A stretch of DNA of 64,000 bases from Niabella sp. (GTDB lineage Bacteria; Bacteroidota; Bacteroidia; Chitinophagales; Chitinophagaceae), in NCBI GenBank assembly GCA_017744715.1, contig JAGIAT010000010.1, forward strand, positions 124,001 through 188,000. The letters run 5' to 3'. Position numbers and translations under genes: made by a program. Positions 9,070 through 18,105 of this stretch are shown piece by piece; position 1 is the stretch's first letter; each line of letters opens with the position of its first letter. Below the pieces are notes generated by a model. That model saw only the letters and a program-made list of their open reading frames with translations, did no database searches and was not told the origin of the DNA.

Positions 9070-10659
9070 TTACCAGCCCGGCGTTTGTTTATAAACCCCT
9101 CCGGTACGGTTGAGCTCGTCCGGCGCAATGGGCCAGGCCATTTTTGCTGCGGTATAATTACGGGCCGGCCAAACCTGCTGTATGGTGTAAGGAGAAGCGG
9201 GGTTCGACTTATCCACATGGATGCGTCCGTGCAACGGGGCATTGATCCTGGCTACATCATTCCAGCGTTTCAGGTCCATCAACCGGTCCGTCCACTCACA
9301 CGCCAGTTCGCAGCGCCGTTCGTGCTTCAGATCATTGAGCGTGGGATTGGCGATCGGTAACAGGCCCACCCTTGCCCGTACTTCATTCAACGGTGCGGCA
9401 GCTTCCCCGTTCTTTCCCTGCTGAATCAGCGCCTCCGCTTTAAACAAGAGGATCTCCGCATAGCGCATCAATGGCAGGTTTAATGAAGTAGTGGGATAAT
9501 CGCCGTTCTGGTTGATCTTATCATTGGTTTTAGGATCACTGTTAGATCCATAGCTGTATGGTTCCATGTATTTATTGATCTGGAAGCCGGAGAGACTGTT
9601 GGTTGACGAATAGCTCCGCTGCACACCAAAAAAGGTAAACTTGTCGCCAAATTTTAAGATCGTCGCTTCCCTGCGGGGATCAGTTGCTTCATATTCATCA
9701 TATAATTCCTCTGTTGGCTGAAAATAGCCCCAGCCGTTATAAATGCCCCAGCCTTTGTTTTCCAGCACCACTCCCATAAATTCAGACCCGCCCAGGGGGC
9801 CGGATGTTACGGACCAAATGTACTCGCTGCTCCAGTTATTAGCAATTTTGAAAACCGATTTATAATTCTCCGCAGGTGTTGCCATTCCGGTGATCAATGC
9901 ACGGCCGCATTCATTCTTGATCCGGTCGCAGAGCGCAGGGATCAATGCCCACTTGCTGGGATCGAACTGCGCCCAGTAGGCATAGGTTTTTACCAGGTAG
10001 CCCAGCGCCGCCGCTTTATGCGCCCTCCCTTTATTGGCGTCATCATAGGTGCTGAATAAGGGTAGCAGGTCGGCTGCTTTTTGCAGATCCGCTGCAATGG
10101 CTGCGTAGTTATCCGTAACCGATTTTAACTGAGGAAGCATCCGTTTGCCAAATTCCGGGTTTTCCACGGCATCGTAAGGCACGCCCTGATCTTTATGGCC
10201 CCAGAGATAGGCCAGCCAGAAATGTGCAAAGGCACGCATAAAATACGCTTCCCCCATCACCCGGTTCTTTAAGGCATCGGAAATATTGGTGGCCTTTGCC
10301 GTGCCGCCAATAGCCTGGTTGGCTTTGTTCAGCATCCAGTAAAGATCGTTCCAGCCATCTTTCATATAGCCTTCGTTACCGGAGCAGATAAAGTTCTTGA
10401 TGTTTTCGCCATCGGCCTTGGAGCGTCCTACGATCAGGTCATCACTGGCATCCTGCATCCAGAACAGGTTGCGCCCCCAGGTGCCTTCATTCTTCATGGG
10501 CACATATAGCGCGCCAATGGCCTCGTTTACGTTCTTTTCTCCATCCCATTGATAGGCTGTGGAGGCCTGCCCCTGCGGTTTAGAATCTACCCAATCCTTG
10601 CTGCAGGAGGCCAGCAAACACACTGCCACAAATAATATGGAAGTAAATTTATAGTTCAT
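9070..10659 (-). CDS. SusD/RagB-like surface lipoprotein
   Basis: A 529-residue outer-membrane lipoprotein, the substrate-binding lid of a SusCD importer. The leader is MNYKFTSILFVAVCLLASC with the acylated cysteine at residue 19. TPR-like helical content follows (GEAYFMRAFAHFWLAYLWG is the well-known SusD helix), and the C-terminal part shows EILLFKAEALIQQGKNGEAA with LKHERRCELACEWTDRLMDLKRW, typical of RagB/SusD. The end, PDELNRTGGVYKQTPGW, is also typical. It is the last gene of the fecI-fecR-susC-susD cluster, 31 nt after susC. The substrate is not indicated by neighbours. Confidence 0.95.
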   Translation of the reverse strand: MNYKFTSILFVAVCLLASCSKDWVDSKPQGQASTAYQWDGEKNVNEAIGALYVPMKNEGTWGRNLFWMQDASDDLIVGRSKADGENIKNFICSGNEGYMKDGWNDLYWMLNKANQAIGGTAKATNISDALKNRVMGEAYFMRAFAHFWLAYLWGHKDQGVPYDAVENPEFGKRMLPQLKSVTDNYAAIAADLQKAADLLPLFSTYDDANKGRAHKAAALGYLVKTYAYWAQFDPSKWALIPALCDRIKNECGRALITGMATPAENYKSVFKIANNWSSEYIWSVTSGPLGGSEFMGVVLENKGWGIYNGWGYFQPTEELYDEYEATDPRREATILKFGDKFTFFGVQRSYSSTNSLSGFQINKYMEPYSYGSNSDPKTNDKINQNGDYPTTSLNLPLMRYAEILLFKAEALIQQGKNGEAAAPLNEVRARVGLLPIANPTLNDLKHERRCELACEWTDRLMDLKRWNDVARINAPLHGRIHVDKSNPASPYTIQQVWPARNYTAAKMAWPIAPDELNRTGGVYKQTPGW

Positions 10660-10690
10660 ATACTGATTTTAATTTTCTTTTTAATCATTT

Positions 10691-13600
10691 TTAAAACGTC
10701 AGGCGCACGCCGGCTGCGTAAATACGCGATACGGGAAACTGACCACCGTCAAATCCAAAGCCACCCACTTCCGGATCCATGCCGGAATATTTGGTAAGGG
10801 TAAGCAGGTTATCGCCGCTCACATATACCCGCAGTTTCATATTCCGGTACAGCTTATTAAAATTATAGCCCAGCACTACGCTTTTCAACCGCAGGTAATC
10901 GCCATTCTCCAGGTACCAGTCGGAGGGCGTCTGGAAATTTTTATTGGGATCATTAGCCGAAATACGGGGAATGGTACCACCTGTGTTAGTGGGCGACCAG
11001 GCCTCCAGTATCTTATCCCAGCGGTTATAGCCTTGCTCCGAAGCGTTGAGGGTAGACTCTTTAAATACGTGGAAGAGCTTCACCCCGCCTACGCCCTGCC
11101 AGAACATGCTGAAATCAAAATTCCGCCAGCTGGCATTTGCTGTAAAACCATAGGTAACTTTTGGAAATGCATTGCCCATAAACACCCGGTCCTGGTCATC
11201 CAGTTTTCCATCCTTGTTTTGATCAATAAACTTCAGATCACCGGCTTTGGCAAACTCCTGGATCCGTTTGCCATCGGGTCCTACATAAGCTGCAGCTTCT
11301 GCATCCGTTTGAAAAATGCCGCCTGTTTGGTAAAGCCAGAAGGAGTTATAGGGCTGGCCCACTACAGAACGGTAGGCTTGCATGGTGCCCCGCCAGGTTG
11401 GCCCATCGTTCCAGGAGGACTTTGGACTTTCATCAATATAAGCCACCCGGTTTTTGAGGGTTGCAAAGTTCGCGTTCAGATCATAGTTTAATTCATTGAT
11501 GTGGCCTCGCCAGGTGGCGCTGAACTCAAAGCCTGTATTTTTGATCTTGCCTTTATTGATCCACGGAGCACCAAATCCCATCGAATTAGGCCACTGATCA
11601 TCTTGCAGTTTTAAAAGGTCAATGGTCAGCTTATCAAAATAATCAGCGGTAATGGTCAGCCGGTCCTGCAGCAAACTGAGGTCGATACCAATATCCTTTT
11701 GCTCAGAAGTTTCCCAGTTCAGTTTCGGGTTATTCTGGCTGCCTAGATAATAAACAAAGGTTTGCAAACCGCCGTTGCCCACCTGGTACATATTATCCCT
11801 TGACAGGCCGGGGTATGCATAATAAAGATCGCCGATGGAACTGATATTTCCGATACGTCCCCAGCTGGCACGGATCTTCAGCAGGTCTACCGCATCTGCT
11901 TTGAAAAAAGGTTCGGAGCTGATCTTCCAGGCGGCTGTTACCCCCGGGAAATACTTGGAGCGGTTGTTTACCGGCAAACGCTGGGCAATATCATTCCGCA
12001 GGCTGGCCGTCATAAAATACCGGTCGGCCCAGCTATAGGAAAGCCGTCCTACATAAGACAGGTTACGGTCTCTCCAATCCCAGTCGCTGGGCTGAATATC
12101 GGTGAAGTTACCGGCAAAAGCAAAGAACTGCGCCCAGGTAGCTTCATTGTCAAAGGTTTTTGCGGAAGCGCTGAATCCTTTGCCCGCGCGTTGCTGGGCC
12201 GTGGTAGAAAACATCAGCCCCAGGCTGTGCTGGTTAAATACGCGTGCATAATTCAGCGTATTCTCCCAGATCCAGCCATTGGTTTTATCTGTGCGATAGT
12301 CCAGCTGGTTAGCATTATTGGGTTTACCCGGCTCCGTGCGACGGGGTATAAAATTTTTATACAGCGTTTGGCCCTGGCGATAGGAAAACCGGGTTATAAA
12401 TGAAAGGCCGCGTGTAAACAGGTTATTGATCGTTAATTCAGAAACCGACTGTATATCCAACCCCTTATTATCCGGCTTGTTTCGCAGCAGGGTGGCCACC
12501 GGGTTCACCACATCACCATGAATACCCAGGTAGGCCGATTCCCGCGGACCTACACCACCAAAACTACCGTCCGGGTAATACACTGTGGCCGATCGCGGCA
12601 TATAGATCGCCGACAGGATGGTACCGTCGTATCCGCTTTCTGTTGATGTACCGCGACTGTCGCTGTTATTATAAAACAACTCTTGTCTGAATTTTACATT
12701 CGAAGCAATCTGGTAACCGGCGTTGAATCGCAGCGACATATTCTTTGCATAAGTATTCAGCAGGGTACCCTGGTTTTCTTCATAACGCCCCTGGAACAGG
12801 GTGCTGAATTTTTCCGTACCCGCGTTCAGGGTTACCGTATGGCGCTGGATAAGCCCCGCGCGGAAAATGGAACCGATCCAATCCGTGCGGGTTTCCTGGG
12901 CATAGGGATTTTTAGCCGCGTTCCAGCCATCCAGTGGCTGCGAACCGGCATTGGCCGCTGCCAGATTCGCAACCTCGGCTTCCTTTTGCGCGGTTAAGGA
13001 TTGTGGCAAACGCCAGGCTTTTTTTGCACCGGCAAAGCCCGCATATTCTACAGACGGCTCTCCTTTTTTAGCTTGCTTGGTTGTAACAAGGATCACACCT
13101 GCAGCTCCCGAAAAAGCACCATAAATAGCCGCAGAAGCGGCGTCTTTTAATACCGTAATGGATTCCACATCTGCCGGGTTATAGGGGGCATTGGGCACCC
13201 CGTCTACCACATACAGCGGGCTTTCGCCGCTCCGGTTACCGATCCCCCGGATCACCACTTTCGCACCGCGGTCCGGGTGCCCCCCGTCATTGGTTACGAT
13301 AATACCCGGCACCTTTCCCTGCATCATGTTTTCCACACTCAGCACCGGGCGGCTTTTGGCCTGCTCCAGGTCCGGGACGGTTGCCACGGCCGCCGAAAGA
13401 TCTTTCTTGCGCATGGAACCATACCCAATAACGACTACTTTATCCAGCGCGCTGCCACTGGGTTGCAGCTCTACACTAATAGAGATCCGGCTGTTTGCAT
13501 TTACCTCATAACCGTCCAGGGTATCCGACTGATACCCTACATAACTAACAATAAAACGATACCCGGTTCCCAGGGGGATATTGCTGAACTGGAAGATCCC

Positions 13601-13801
13601 GTTCTGGTTCGTTGACGTCATTAATCCTGGTATAAGACCTTCCGTCTCATTCGTTTTTTTAAGAACTACAGAGGCTCCGGCAAGTGGTTCCCCTTTTTCG
13701 TTCTTCACCACTCCCGTTGCCGAGTTGGTTCCGCCGCCCTGCCCAAATGCAATAGAAGGGGCACAGACAAGCCATAGCAGTACGATGCGTAATTGCTTCA
13801 T
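10691..13801 (-). CDS. SusC/RagA-type TonB-linked outer-membrane transporter
   Basis: A 1036-residue receptor. The signal peptide is residues 1-21 (ends AFGQ), followed by a carboxypeptidase-regulatory-like domain (about 28-115, ATGVVKNEKGEPLAGASVVL). A short linker KVVVIGYGSMRKKDLS leads to the plug (NMMQGKVPGIIVTNDGG, YVVDGVPNAPYNPADVESI, then YGAFSGAAGVILVTTK). The usual plug phrase reads YGxRAANGV; here the insert FSG is unusual but the rest is intact. The barrel fills the remainder and ends YAAGVRLTF. It forms the channel half of a SusCD pair with the next gene. Import uses TonB energy. It lies 86 nt after fecR. Confidence 0.96.
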   Translation of the reverse strand: MKQLRIVLLWLVCAPSIAFGQGGGTNSATGVVKNEKGEPLAGASVVLKKTNETEGLIPGLMTSTNQNGIFQFSNIPLGTGYRFIVSYVGYQSDTLDGYEVNANSRISISVELQPSGSALDKVVVIGYGSMRKKDLSAAVATVPDLEQAKSRPVLSVENMMQGKVPGIIVTNDGGHPDRGAKVVIRGIGNRSGESPLYVVDGVPNAPYNPADVESITVLKDAASAAIYGAFSGAAGVILVTTKQAKKGEPSVEYAGFAGAKKAWRLPQSLTAQKEAEVANLAAANAGSQPLDGWNAAKNPYAQETRTDWIGSIFRAGLIQRHTVTLNAGTEKFSTLFQGRYEENQGTLLNTYAKNMSLRFNAGYQIASNVKFRQELFYNNSDSRGTSTESGYDGTILSAIYMPRSATVYYPDGSFGGVGPRESAYLGIHGDVVNPVATLLRNKPDNKGLDIQSVSELTINNLFTRGLSFITRFSYRQGQTLYKNFIPRRTEPGKPNNANQLDYRTDKTNGWIWENTLNYARVFNQHSLGLMFSTTAQQRAGKGFSASAKTFDNEATWAQFFAFAGNFTDIQPSDWDWRDRNLSYVGRLSYSWADRYFMTASLRNDIAQRLPVNNRSKYFPGVTAAWKISSEPFFKADAVDLLKIRASWGRIGNISSIGDLYYAYPGLSRDNMYQVGNGGLQTFVYYLGSQNNPKLNWETSEQKDIGIDLSLLQDRLTITADYFDKLTIDLLKLQDDQWPNSMGFGAPWINKGKIKNTGFEFSATWRGHINELNYDLNANFATLKNRVAYIDESPKSSWNDGPTWRGTMQAYRSVVGQPYNSFWLYQTGGIFQTDAEAAAYVGPDGKRIQEFAKAGDLKFIDQNKDGKLDDQDRVFMGNAFPKVTYGFTANASWRNFDFSMFWQGVGGVKLFHVFKESTLNASEQGYNRWDKILEAWSPTNTGGTIPRISANDPNKNFQTPSDWYLENGDYLRLKSVVLGYNFNKLYRNMKLRVYVSGDNLLTLTKYSGMDPEVGGFGFDGGQFPVSRIYAAGVRLTF

Positions 13802-13887
13802 AAGAGATTTTGATTTAGTTTTTCTTAAAAGTCCGGACTCATCCGGGATGTGAACATGCTTATTTATCTGGATACAGGCGTTCTGAT

Positions 13888-14904
13888 TTAATCGCTGGTA
13901 CGGATCTGGAACCCTGTTGCTGTTTTCTCCATTTTTAGATGATTTAACAATACAAGTGTATTCAGAAACTGCTCGATCGTTTCTGAAGAAGGCCGGTAGG
14001 TACCGGTAAAACGCATATCTTTTACAGTGGCTTCGCTAAACCCGATCTTGATATGATACGCCCGTTCTATTTTTTTAAACACCGCGTTCATGGGTTCATT
14101 ATCAAATTCCAGAACCGTTGTAATGGGTTCCGAAAGCGGTTCCGGTACCGGCCTTTCGGGCAACGGCCGGTCGCCAAACCGACGCACCCGGTTGGAGAAA
14201 TCAAGGTTATTGAACAACAGTTCCTGCCCGGGTTTCAAAAACACCGCCTCCATCTTCCTCATTACATGCGCTTCTTTTTTTACCACCACTTTTCCTTCCA
14301 GCAACCGTACGCTGGTCAGCAGCGCATCTTTATCCTCCACACTAAAAACAGTTCCCAGGGCCGTTACATTAATGTTGCGGGTATGCACACAAAAGGGCCT
14401 TGAATGGTCTTTTGCAACAGAAAAGGAAGCATTTCCGGATAACTGCACATCCCTCCGCATTCCAAATACCGAATCATATTCCAGCGCACTGCCGGGAGCC
14501 AGCGCTACCTGCGAACCATCCGGAAGCTTTATATTCTTTACGATAAACGAGGAGTTGGCAACCTGTACACAGGTCATTGCCACCGGCTCCTGTACAAGAG
14601 ACGGCTCCTTTTGCTGCATTTGAAAATAAGCCAGGCCTGTCAGCAACACCAATATCGCAGCTGCTGCGCTCCATCGCAGGTAATGGGTACGCCGCCGCAT
14701 CTTTCTGAGTAAATACCGCCGCATCCGCTCCGACGCGCCGGGAGGGATGGCTCCTTCGGCATGAAACTGCTCCCAGCTCTGGTCCGTCATACAAGGCTCC
14801 AGTATTTCCGGATGCATTACCAGCCATGCCTTTATCTTCACTTCCTCTTCTTTCGAACAGCGTCCTGCAAAAAAGCGTTGTAATAATTCCGGAGACATTT
14901 CCAT
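13888..14904 (-). CDS. FecR-type anti-sigma factor
   Basis: A 338-residue inner-membrane protein. The cytoplasmic N-terminus (1 to about 75) binds the sigma factor; one membrane segment follows (LRWSAAAAILVLLTGLAYF, about residues 77-95); a FecR periplasmic domain follows (KLPDGSQVALAPGSALEYDS through VTALGTVFSVEDKDALLTSVRLLEGKV); the end is a DUF4974 STN-like domain (FDNEPMNAVFKKIERAYHIKIGF to the C-terminus) that senses the SusC partner. In this family, substrate-loaded SusC signals FecR to release the sigma factor. The start is 54 nt after the sigma gene stop. Confidence 0.94.
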   Translation of the reverse strand: MEMSPELLQRFFAGRCSKEEEVKIKAWLVMHPEILEPCMTDQSWEQFHAEGAIPPGASERMRRYLLRKMRRRTHYLRWSAAAAILVLLTGLAYFQMQQKEPSLVQEPVAMTCVQVANSSFIVKNIKLPDGSQVALAPGSALEYDSVFGMRRDVQLSGNASFSVAKDHSRPFCVHTRNINVTALGTVFSVEDKDALLTSVRLLEGKVVVKKEAHVMRKMEAVFLKPGQELLFNNLDFSNRVRRFGDRPLPERPVPEPLSEPITTVLEFDNEPMNAVFKKIERAYHIKIGFSEATVKDMRFTGTYRPSSETIEQFLNTLVLLNHLKMEKTATGFQIRTSD

Positions 14905-14958
14905 ACTCTATTGTTCGTGCAAACAAAAAAAATCCCCTACACCGGTACCAACTTTTTT

Positions 14959-15486
14959 TTAAAAAAATACAGAAAGAGTTTTCCTTATCCGGCGAACGGC
15001 TCTTGTAACGTGGGTTTCCACGGTTTTGGCAGAAATAGAAAGCAGGGCTGCCGTTTCTTTATGTGAAAGGTCGTTGATACGGGTTTGGGTGAGCACCTGT
15101 TGCTGCATCAGCGGCAGATCATGAATCGTTTTCATTACCCGTTTCAGATCATCCTTCATTTCGATGGCGGTTATCACCGAACTTTCTTCGGTGAGTGTTT
15201 CGGGGTGCGGTAGCTGCACCACCTCCCGGATCTTATTTTTACGCAGGAGATCAATCAGGGTACTTTTGGCTACGCGGAATAACTGGGTAGACAGGCTGTA
15301 TTCTGTGGATAATTTTTTGCGCTGTTCCCATATCTTAATAAAGCTGAGCTGCACCGTTTCTTCGGCCAACCATTCGGAACGGGTATACATATAAATGTAC
15401 TGATACAGGCGTTCATGAAACAAGTTGTAAAACTCGTGAAATGACTCCTGATCCCCTTCCCTGATTTTTTGAAGCATTGCAAGCAT
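14959..15486 (-). CDS. ECF RNA polymerase sigma factor, FecI-like
   Basis: A sigma-70 factor of about 175 residues that would direct transcription of the susCD genes. I place the start at 15486 (MLAMLQKIREGDQ) or 9 nt later at 15477; the frame is open further upstream but codes for unlikely sequence. Region 2 is FYNLFHERLYQYIYMYTRSEWLAEETVQLSFIKIWEQR, here listed only as the span from about residue 16 to 53; region 4 has the helix-turn-helix SHKETAALLSISAKTVETHV. It heads the fecI-fecR-susC-susD order typical of Bacteroidota uptake loci. Confidence 0.93.
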   Translation of the reverse strand: MLAMLQKIREGDQESFHEFYNLFHERLYQYIYMYTRSEWLAEETVQLSFIKIWEQRKKLSTEYSLSTQLFRVAKSTLIDLLRKNKIREVVQLPHPETLTEESSVITAIEMKDDLKRVMKTIHDLPLMQQQVLTQTRINDLSHKETAALLSISAKTVETHVTRAVRRIRKTLSVFF

Positions 15487-15807
15487 ATACCCGCTGGTCG
15501 TCAGCTTTAAAGTTACATCAATAGTTACACAAAACAATACATATCCGGCAGCTCCCAAAATCAAATCGTTGCGCCTGAAGTCAGACGTTCTTTCGGGTCT
15601 CATGCTGCTCCGGAAGTTTTATGAAGATAGTACTTTTGGGAATATCCGGCTTTATCCGGTAACCACCGGTCTTAAATATAACAATCTGGTAATCTTACCG
15701 GCACTTTATGGTATTGGAACCGCTGCATATTATTTTTTATCGTTCTTCTATGGAAATCAACAACAAAATCCTAACTTGGCGCCACTCGATTGCAATTAAA
15801 TACGATT

Positions 15808-16647
15808 ATGATGCGATACTTACTGGCGATAACGCTTATATGCGGAACCTTTTATCAAGCAGCAGCACAGCAGCTCAAAGTAGCCACGTTTAATATCCGG
15901 ATGGAAACCAATGCCGATCAGGGCAATCTTTGGAAGGACCGGGCCACGCCGGTAGCCAACCTGATCCGTTACCACGATTTTGATGTATTTGGAACCCAGG
16001 AAGGTTTTAAAAACCAGCTGGATGATATCAGCCAGCGCCTGCCGGCTTATGCACGTTACGGTAAAGGGCGCGACGATGGTGCAGATAAAGGCGAGCACTC
16101 TGCCATTTTTTATAAAAAGGATCTATTCACACTCCTGCAATCGGGCGATTTTTGGTTATCGGAAACGCCGGATAAGCCGGGTAAGGGCTGGGATGCCCGC
16201 TGCTGCAACCGCATTTGTTCCTGGGTAGCGCTTAAAGATAAAAAGACCGGCAAAAAATTCTATTTTTTCAGTGTGCATTTTGATCACGAGGGAAAAATAG
16301 CCCGTGTGGAAAGTGCCAAACTGATGCTTAAAAAGATCGCGGCCATCGCCGGCAGCAGCAATGCAGTGCTGGTGGGTGACCTCAACGGCGACCGGAATTC
16401 GGAATGGTACCGTATCCTTGAAAACTCAACGCTGCTGAGAGACAGCTACCAGGATGTAAAGGAGCCCTACGCAAACAACGGGTCCTTTAATGCCTTTGGT
16501 AAGTCGGTAGACCGTACCGAGGTGATCGATCATATTTTCATTACCCGGAATGGCACTGCCCGGAGCTGGGGAATCTTAACGGATACCTACCACGGAAAAT
16601 ATCCTTCGGACCACTTCCCTGTTGAAGCGGTCATCCGTTTTAAATAA
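15808..16647 (+). CDS. Secreted endonuclease/exonuclease/phosphatase-family hydrolase
   Basis: About 279 residues, start at 15808 or 15811 (MRYLLAITLICGTFYQAAAQ), with a cleavable signal peptide. Core motifs are LKVATFNIRMETNAD (metal Asn), DVFGTQEGF (metal Glu), FSVHFDHEGKIAR, VLVGDLNGDRNSE (Asp/Asn pair) and the final YPSDHFPVEAVI with the catalytic His. These are the Mg-dependent phosphoesterase residues of the EEP fold. The substrate may be DNA, phospholipid or phosphosugar; it cannot be chosen from sequence. It is divergent from the sigma factor with about 320 nt between starts, so it may or may not belong to the Sus locus. Confidence 0.9.
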   Translation: MMRYLLAITLICGTFYQAAAQQLKVATFNIRMETNADQGNLWKDRATPVANLIRYHDFDVFGTQEGFKNQLDDISQRLPAYARYGKGRDDGADKGEHSAIFYKKDLFTLLQSGDFWLSETPDKPGKGWDARCCNRICSWVALKDKKTGKKFYFFSVHFDHEGKIARVESAKLMLKKIAAIAGSSNAVLVGDLNGDRNSEWYRILENSTLLRDSYQDVKEPYANNGSFNAFGKSVDRTEVIDHIFITRNGTARSWGILTDTYHGKYPSDHFPVEAVIRFK

Positions 16648-16654
16648 ACAGCAC

Positions 16655-16702
16655 CGGTATACATGCCCCCCAACGCGTAAGCGTTGCCCGGCATGCGTAC
16701 CG
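16655..16702 (+). other. Structured hairpin after the EEP gene
   Basis: Two 13-base arms (16655-16667 and 16690-16702) pair with two mismatches and enclose a second small hairpin AACGC/GCGTT. There is no T-run, so it could be a 3' stability element or weak terminator for the EEP gene. Confidence 0.4.
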
Positions 16703-16779
16703 AAACACTTTCCGGCAACGCCTGCGAAAGCCGTGTATACCATAACTGTACGCCGGTCATAAGGTATCAAGTACGTTTT

Positions 16780-16805
16780 AAAAATACCCCAAATAGGGTA
16801 TTTTT
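16780..16805. promoter_or_regulatory. Palindrome upstream of the LuxR gene, candidate operator (copy 1)
   Basis: A 26-base near-palindrome with perfect 10-bp arms AAAAATACCC and GGGTATTTTT. Its central 20 bases are AATACCCCAAATAGGGTATT. It ends 17 nt before the -7 box of the LuxR-type gene, so it covers the -33 region. A closely similar 20-bp palindrome lies just after the gene at 17387-17406. Autoregulation by the LuxR protein is the simplest reading. Confidence 0.6.
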
Positions 16806-16822
16806 AACGTATTAATAAAAAA

Positions 16823-16830
16823 TATCTTTG
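16823..16830 (+). promoter_or_regulatory. Putative -7 promoter element for the LuxR gene (TATCTTTG)
   Basis: TATCTTTG matches TAnnTTTG exactly, 26 nt before the ATG at 16857 and 17 nt after the palindrome, so bound protein there would meet RNA polymerase. Confidence 0.6.
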
Positions 16831-16856
16831 ACGTACAAATCATAACCGCTTAAATC

Positions 16857-17336
16857 ATGAGTGATCCTGCCGAGGTTCATAGCAGAAGACAGACTTCCGT
16901 ATCCTACCTTGTTCGGGAGAAACAAAACGGTACTGCAAATTTATCAGAGGTGGTTAAAGCGGAAGCTGCGCTAACAGACAATGATAATCTCCTGGGCATC
17001 ACCATGGAAATCATCCGGCAAAACACCACTCCCAAAAAAAAGAAGATCACGTTATCCATAAAACTGGACCGGGATGAAGTTTTTGAATACGTTAAAACGA
17101 TCGATTTCTATCTGAAAAACAAGCCCATGCTCTCTAAATACAAAAAAAGTATCGAACAGCTGAGCGCCCGGGAAAAAGAGATCTGCGGCCTGCTCTCAAA
17201 GGGGCACTCCAGTACTGAAATTGGTAGCCTGCTTTTTATTTCGACGGATACGGTAAGAACCCACAGGAAGAATATTTTCAGGAAGCTGGGATGTAACAGC
17301 GTAAAAGAACTCATTTTTTACTCCATGCTGCTATAA
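16857..17336 (+). CDS. LuxR-type (GerE) helix-turn-helix transcription regulator
   Basis: A 159-residue DNA-binding protein. The first 95 residues are of unknown type, with a lysine patch TPKKKKITLSIKLDRDEV; the C-terminal 60 residues are a GerE domain (LSAREKEICGLLSKGHSSTEIGSLL, then TDTVRTHRKNIFRKLGCNSVKELI). There is no receiver domain or aspartate pocket, so it is not a normal response regulator. It is alone between the EEP gene and a long non-coding region and is flanked on both sides by near-identical 20-bp palindromes, pointing to self-control. Targets are unknown. Confidence 0.88.
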   Translation: MSDPAEVHSRRQTSVSYLVREKQNGTANLSEVVKAEAALTDNDNLLGITMEIIRQNTTPKKKKITLSIKLDRDEVFEYVKTIDFYLKNKPMLSKYKKSIEQLSAREKEICGLLSKGHSSTEIGSLLFISTDTVRTHRKNIFRKLGCNSVKELIFYSMLL

Positions 17337-17386
17337 CAACCGGTCATTACCAGCAGATCTTTACGGCGATGCGGTTATCGGTCAAA

Positions 17387-17406
17387 AATACCTCAATTGG
17401 GGTATT
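17387..17406. promoter_or_regulatory. Second copy of the AATACC...GGTATT palindrome
   Basis: AATACCTCAATTGGGGTATT is a 20-bp palindrome with one unmatched pair. It shares 17 of 20 positions with the copy at 16783-16802. It lies 50 nt after the LuxR stop codon. A combined consensus is AATACCYCAAWTRGGGTATT. Confidence 0.55.
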
Positions 17407-17844
17407 GCCGGGGATACCAAAGTAGATGATATTTGTAGCCAGAATTACAACCAGATAGATTAACAGGATGCATGCAGCCTAAATCTGCTTATGACAGCTT
17501 CTGATCGATAACTGCCCGTCATATCCGGTTTAGCATACCTCTTGGTAGCGCAAAATCAGCAGGTTTTTGTGCAAAACGCTTACTACGCATGTTTTGTTTT
17601 TTTATATCAGGCTTAAACTTCCGGACCGGCTGGCTATTGCCGCATTTGAAAGTTCAGGCCATAAAGCAGATAATGCCGGGTATCATTTAAACACGGCATT
17701 TCTGAAAAACAAGTAGATGTCCTTACCCTCGCTTTTCCGTCTGGAAGTGATCAGGTAAAATAAATAAGATATTTTATGAAGGTGCTTTATGCACTCAATA
17801 AAAAAGGATCGAGGTTTACATTGAAAGCAAAAAAACGTCCATCT

Positions 17845-17852
17845 TAACTTTG
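17845..17852 (+). promoter_or_regulatory. Putative -7 promoter element (TAACTTTG) with no gene right after it
   Basis: A full TAnnTTTG match. Only 22 nt later begins a terminator-like hairpin, so a transcript starting here would be about 50 nt unless it reads through towards the aminopeptidase gene at 18106. Confidence 0.45.
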
Positions 17853-17874
17853 TATAAGTGGTGTTTATTTTGAA

Positions 17875-17906
17875 GGCTGTCCTATTCTTAGGGCAGCTCT
17901 TTTTTT
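17875..17906 (+). terminator. Terminator-like hairpin with T-run
   Basis: A 10-bp stem (17875-17884 with 17889-17898, two G-T pairs) has a TTCT loop and seven T at 17900-17906. Placed just after the promoter element at 17845, it could end a short RNA or attenuate the downstream gene. Confidence 0.6.
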
Positions 17907-18039
17907 ATACGCCCATGCGGCAGCGCCACCGCCGGGCTCATCATTACCGGCGCATTAATGTTGGCACAGGTTTCCGCTTAGCGCAGTTACTGTTAATACC
18001 CCGGCCGTTTACGCCCTGCTACCGGTTGATAGTTTTACG

Positions 18040-18047
18040 TATATTTG
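18040..18047 (+). promoter_or_regulatory. Putative -7 promoter element for aminopeptidase P (TATATTTG)
   Basis: A full match to TAnnTTTG, 58 nt upstream of the ATG at 18106. Confidence 0.45.
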
Positions 18048-18105
18048 AAACCCATAAACAACGGGTTTTGTATGGCAACCGGTTGTTTCGATTAAATACA
18101 GACAC

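Larger units (their letters stand above)
17337..18105 (+). other. 769-bp region without a supported gene
   Basis: No convincing coding sequence is seen. It holds the second palindrome (17387-17406), a TAACTTTG promoter element (17845-17852) followed by a terminator-like hairpin (17875-17906), and the promoter element of the aminopeptidase gene (18040-18047). One open frame at 17858-18109 crosses the hairpin and has no family features. Confidence 0.55.
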
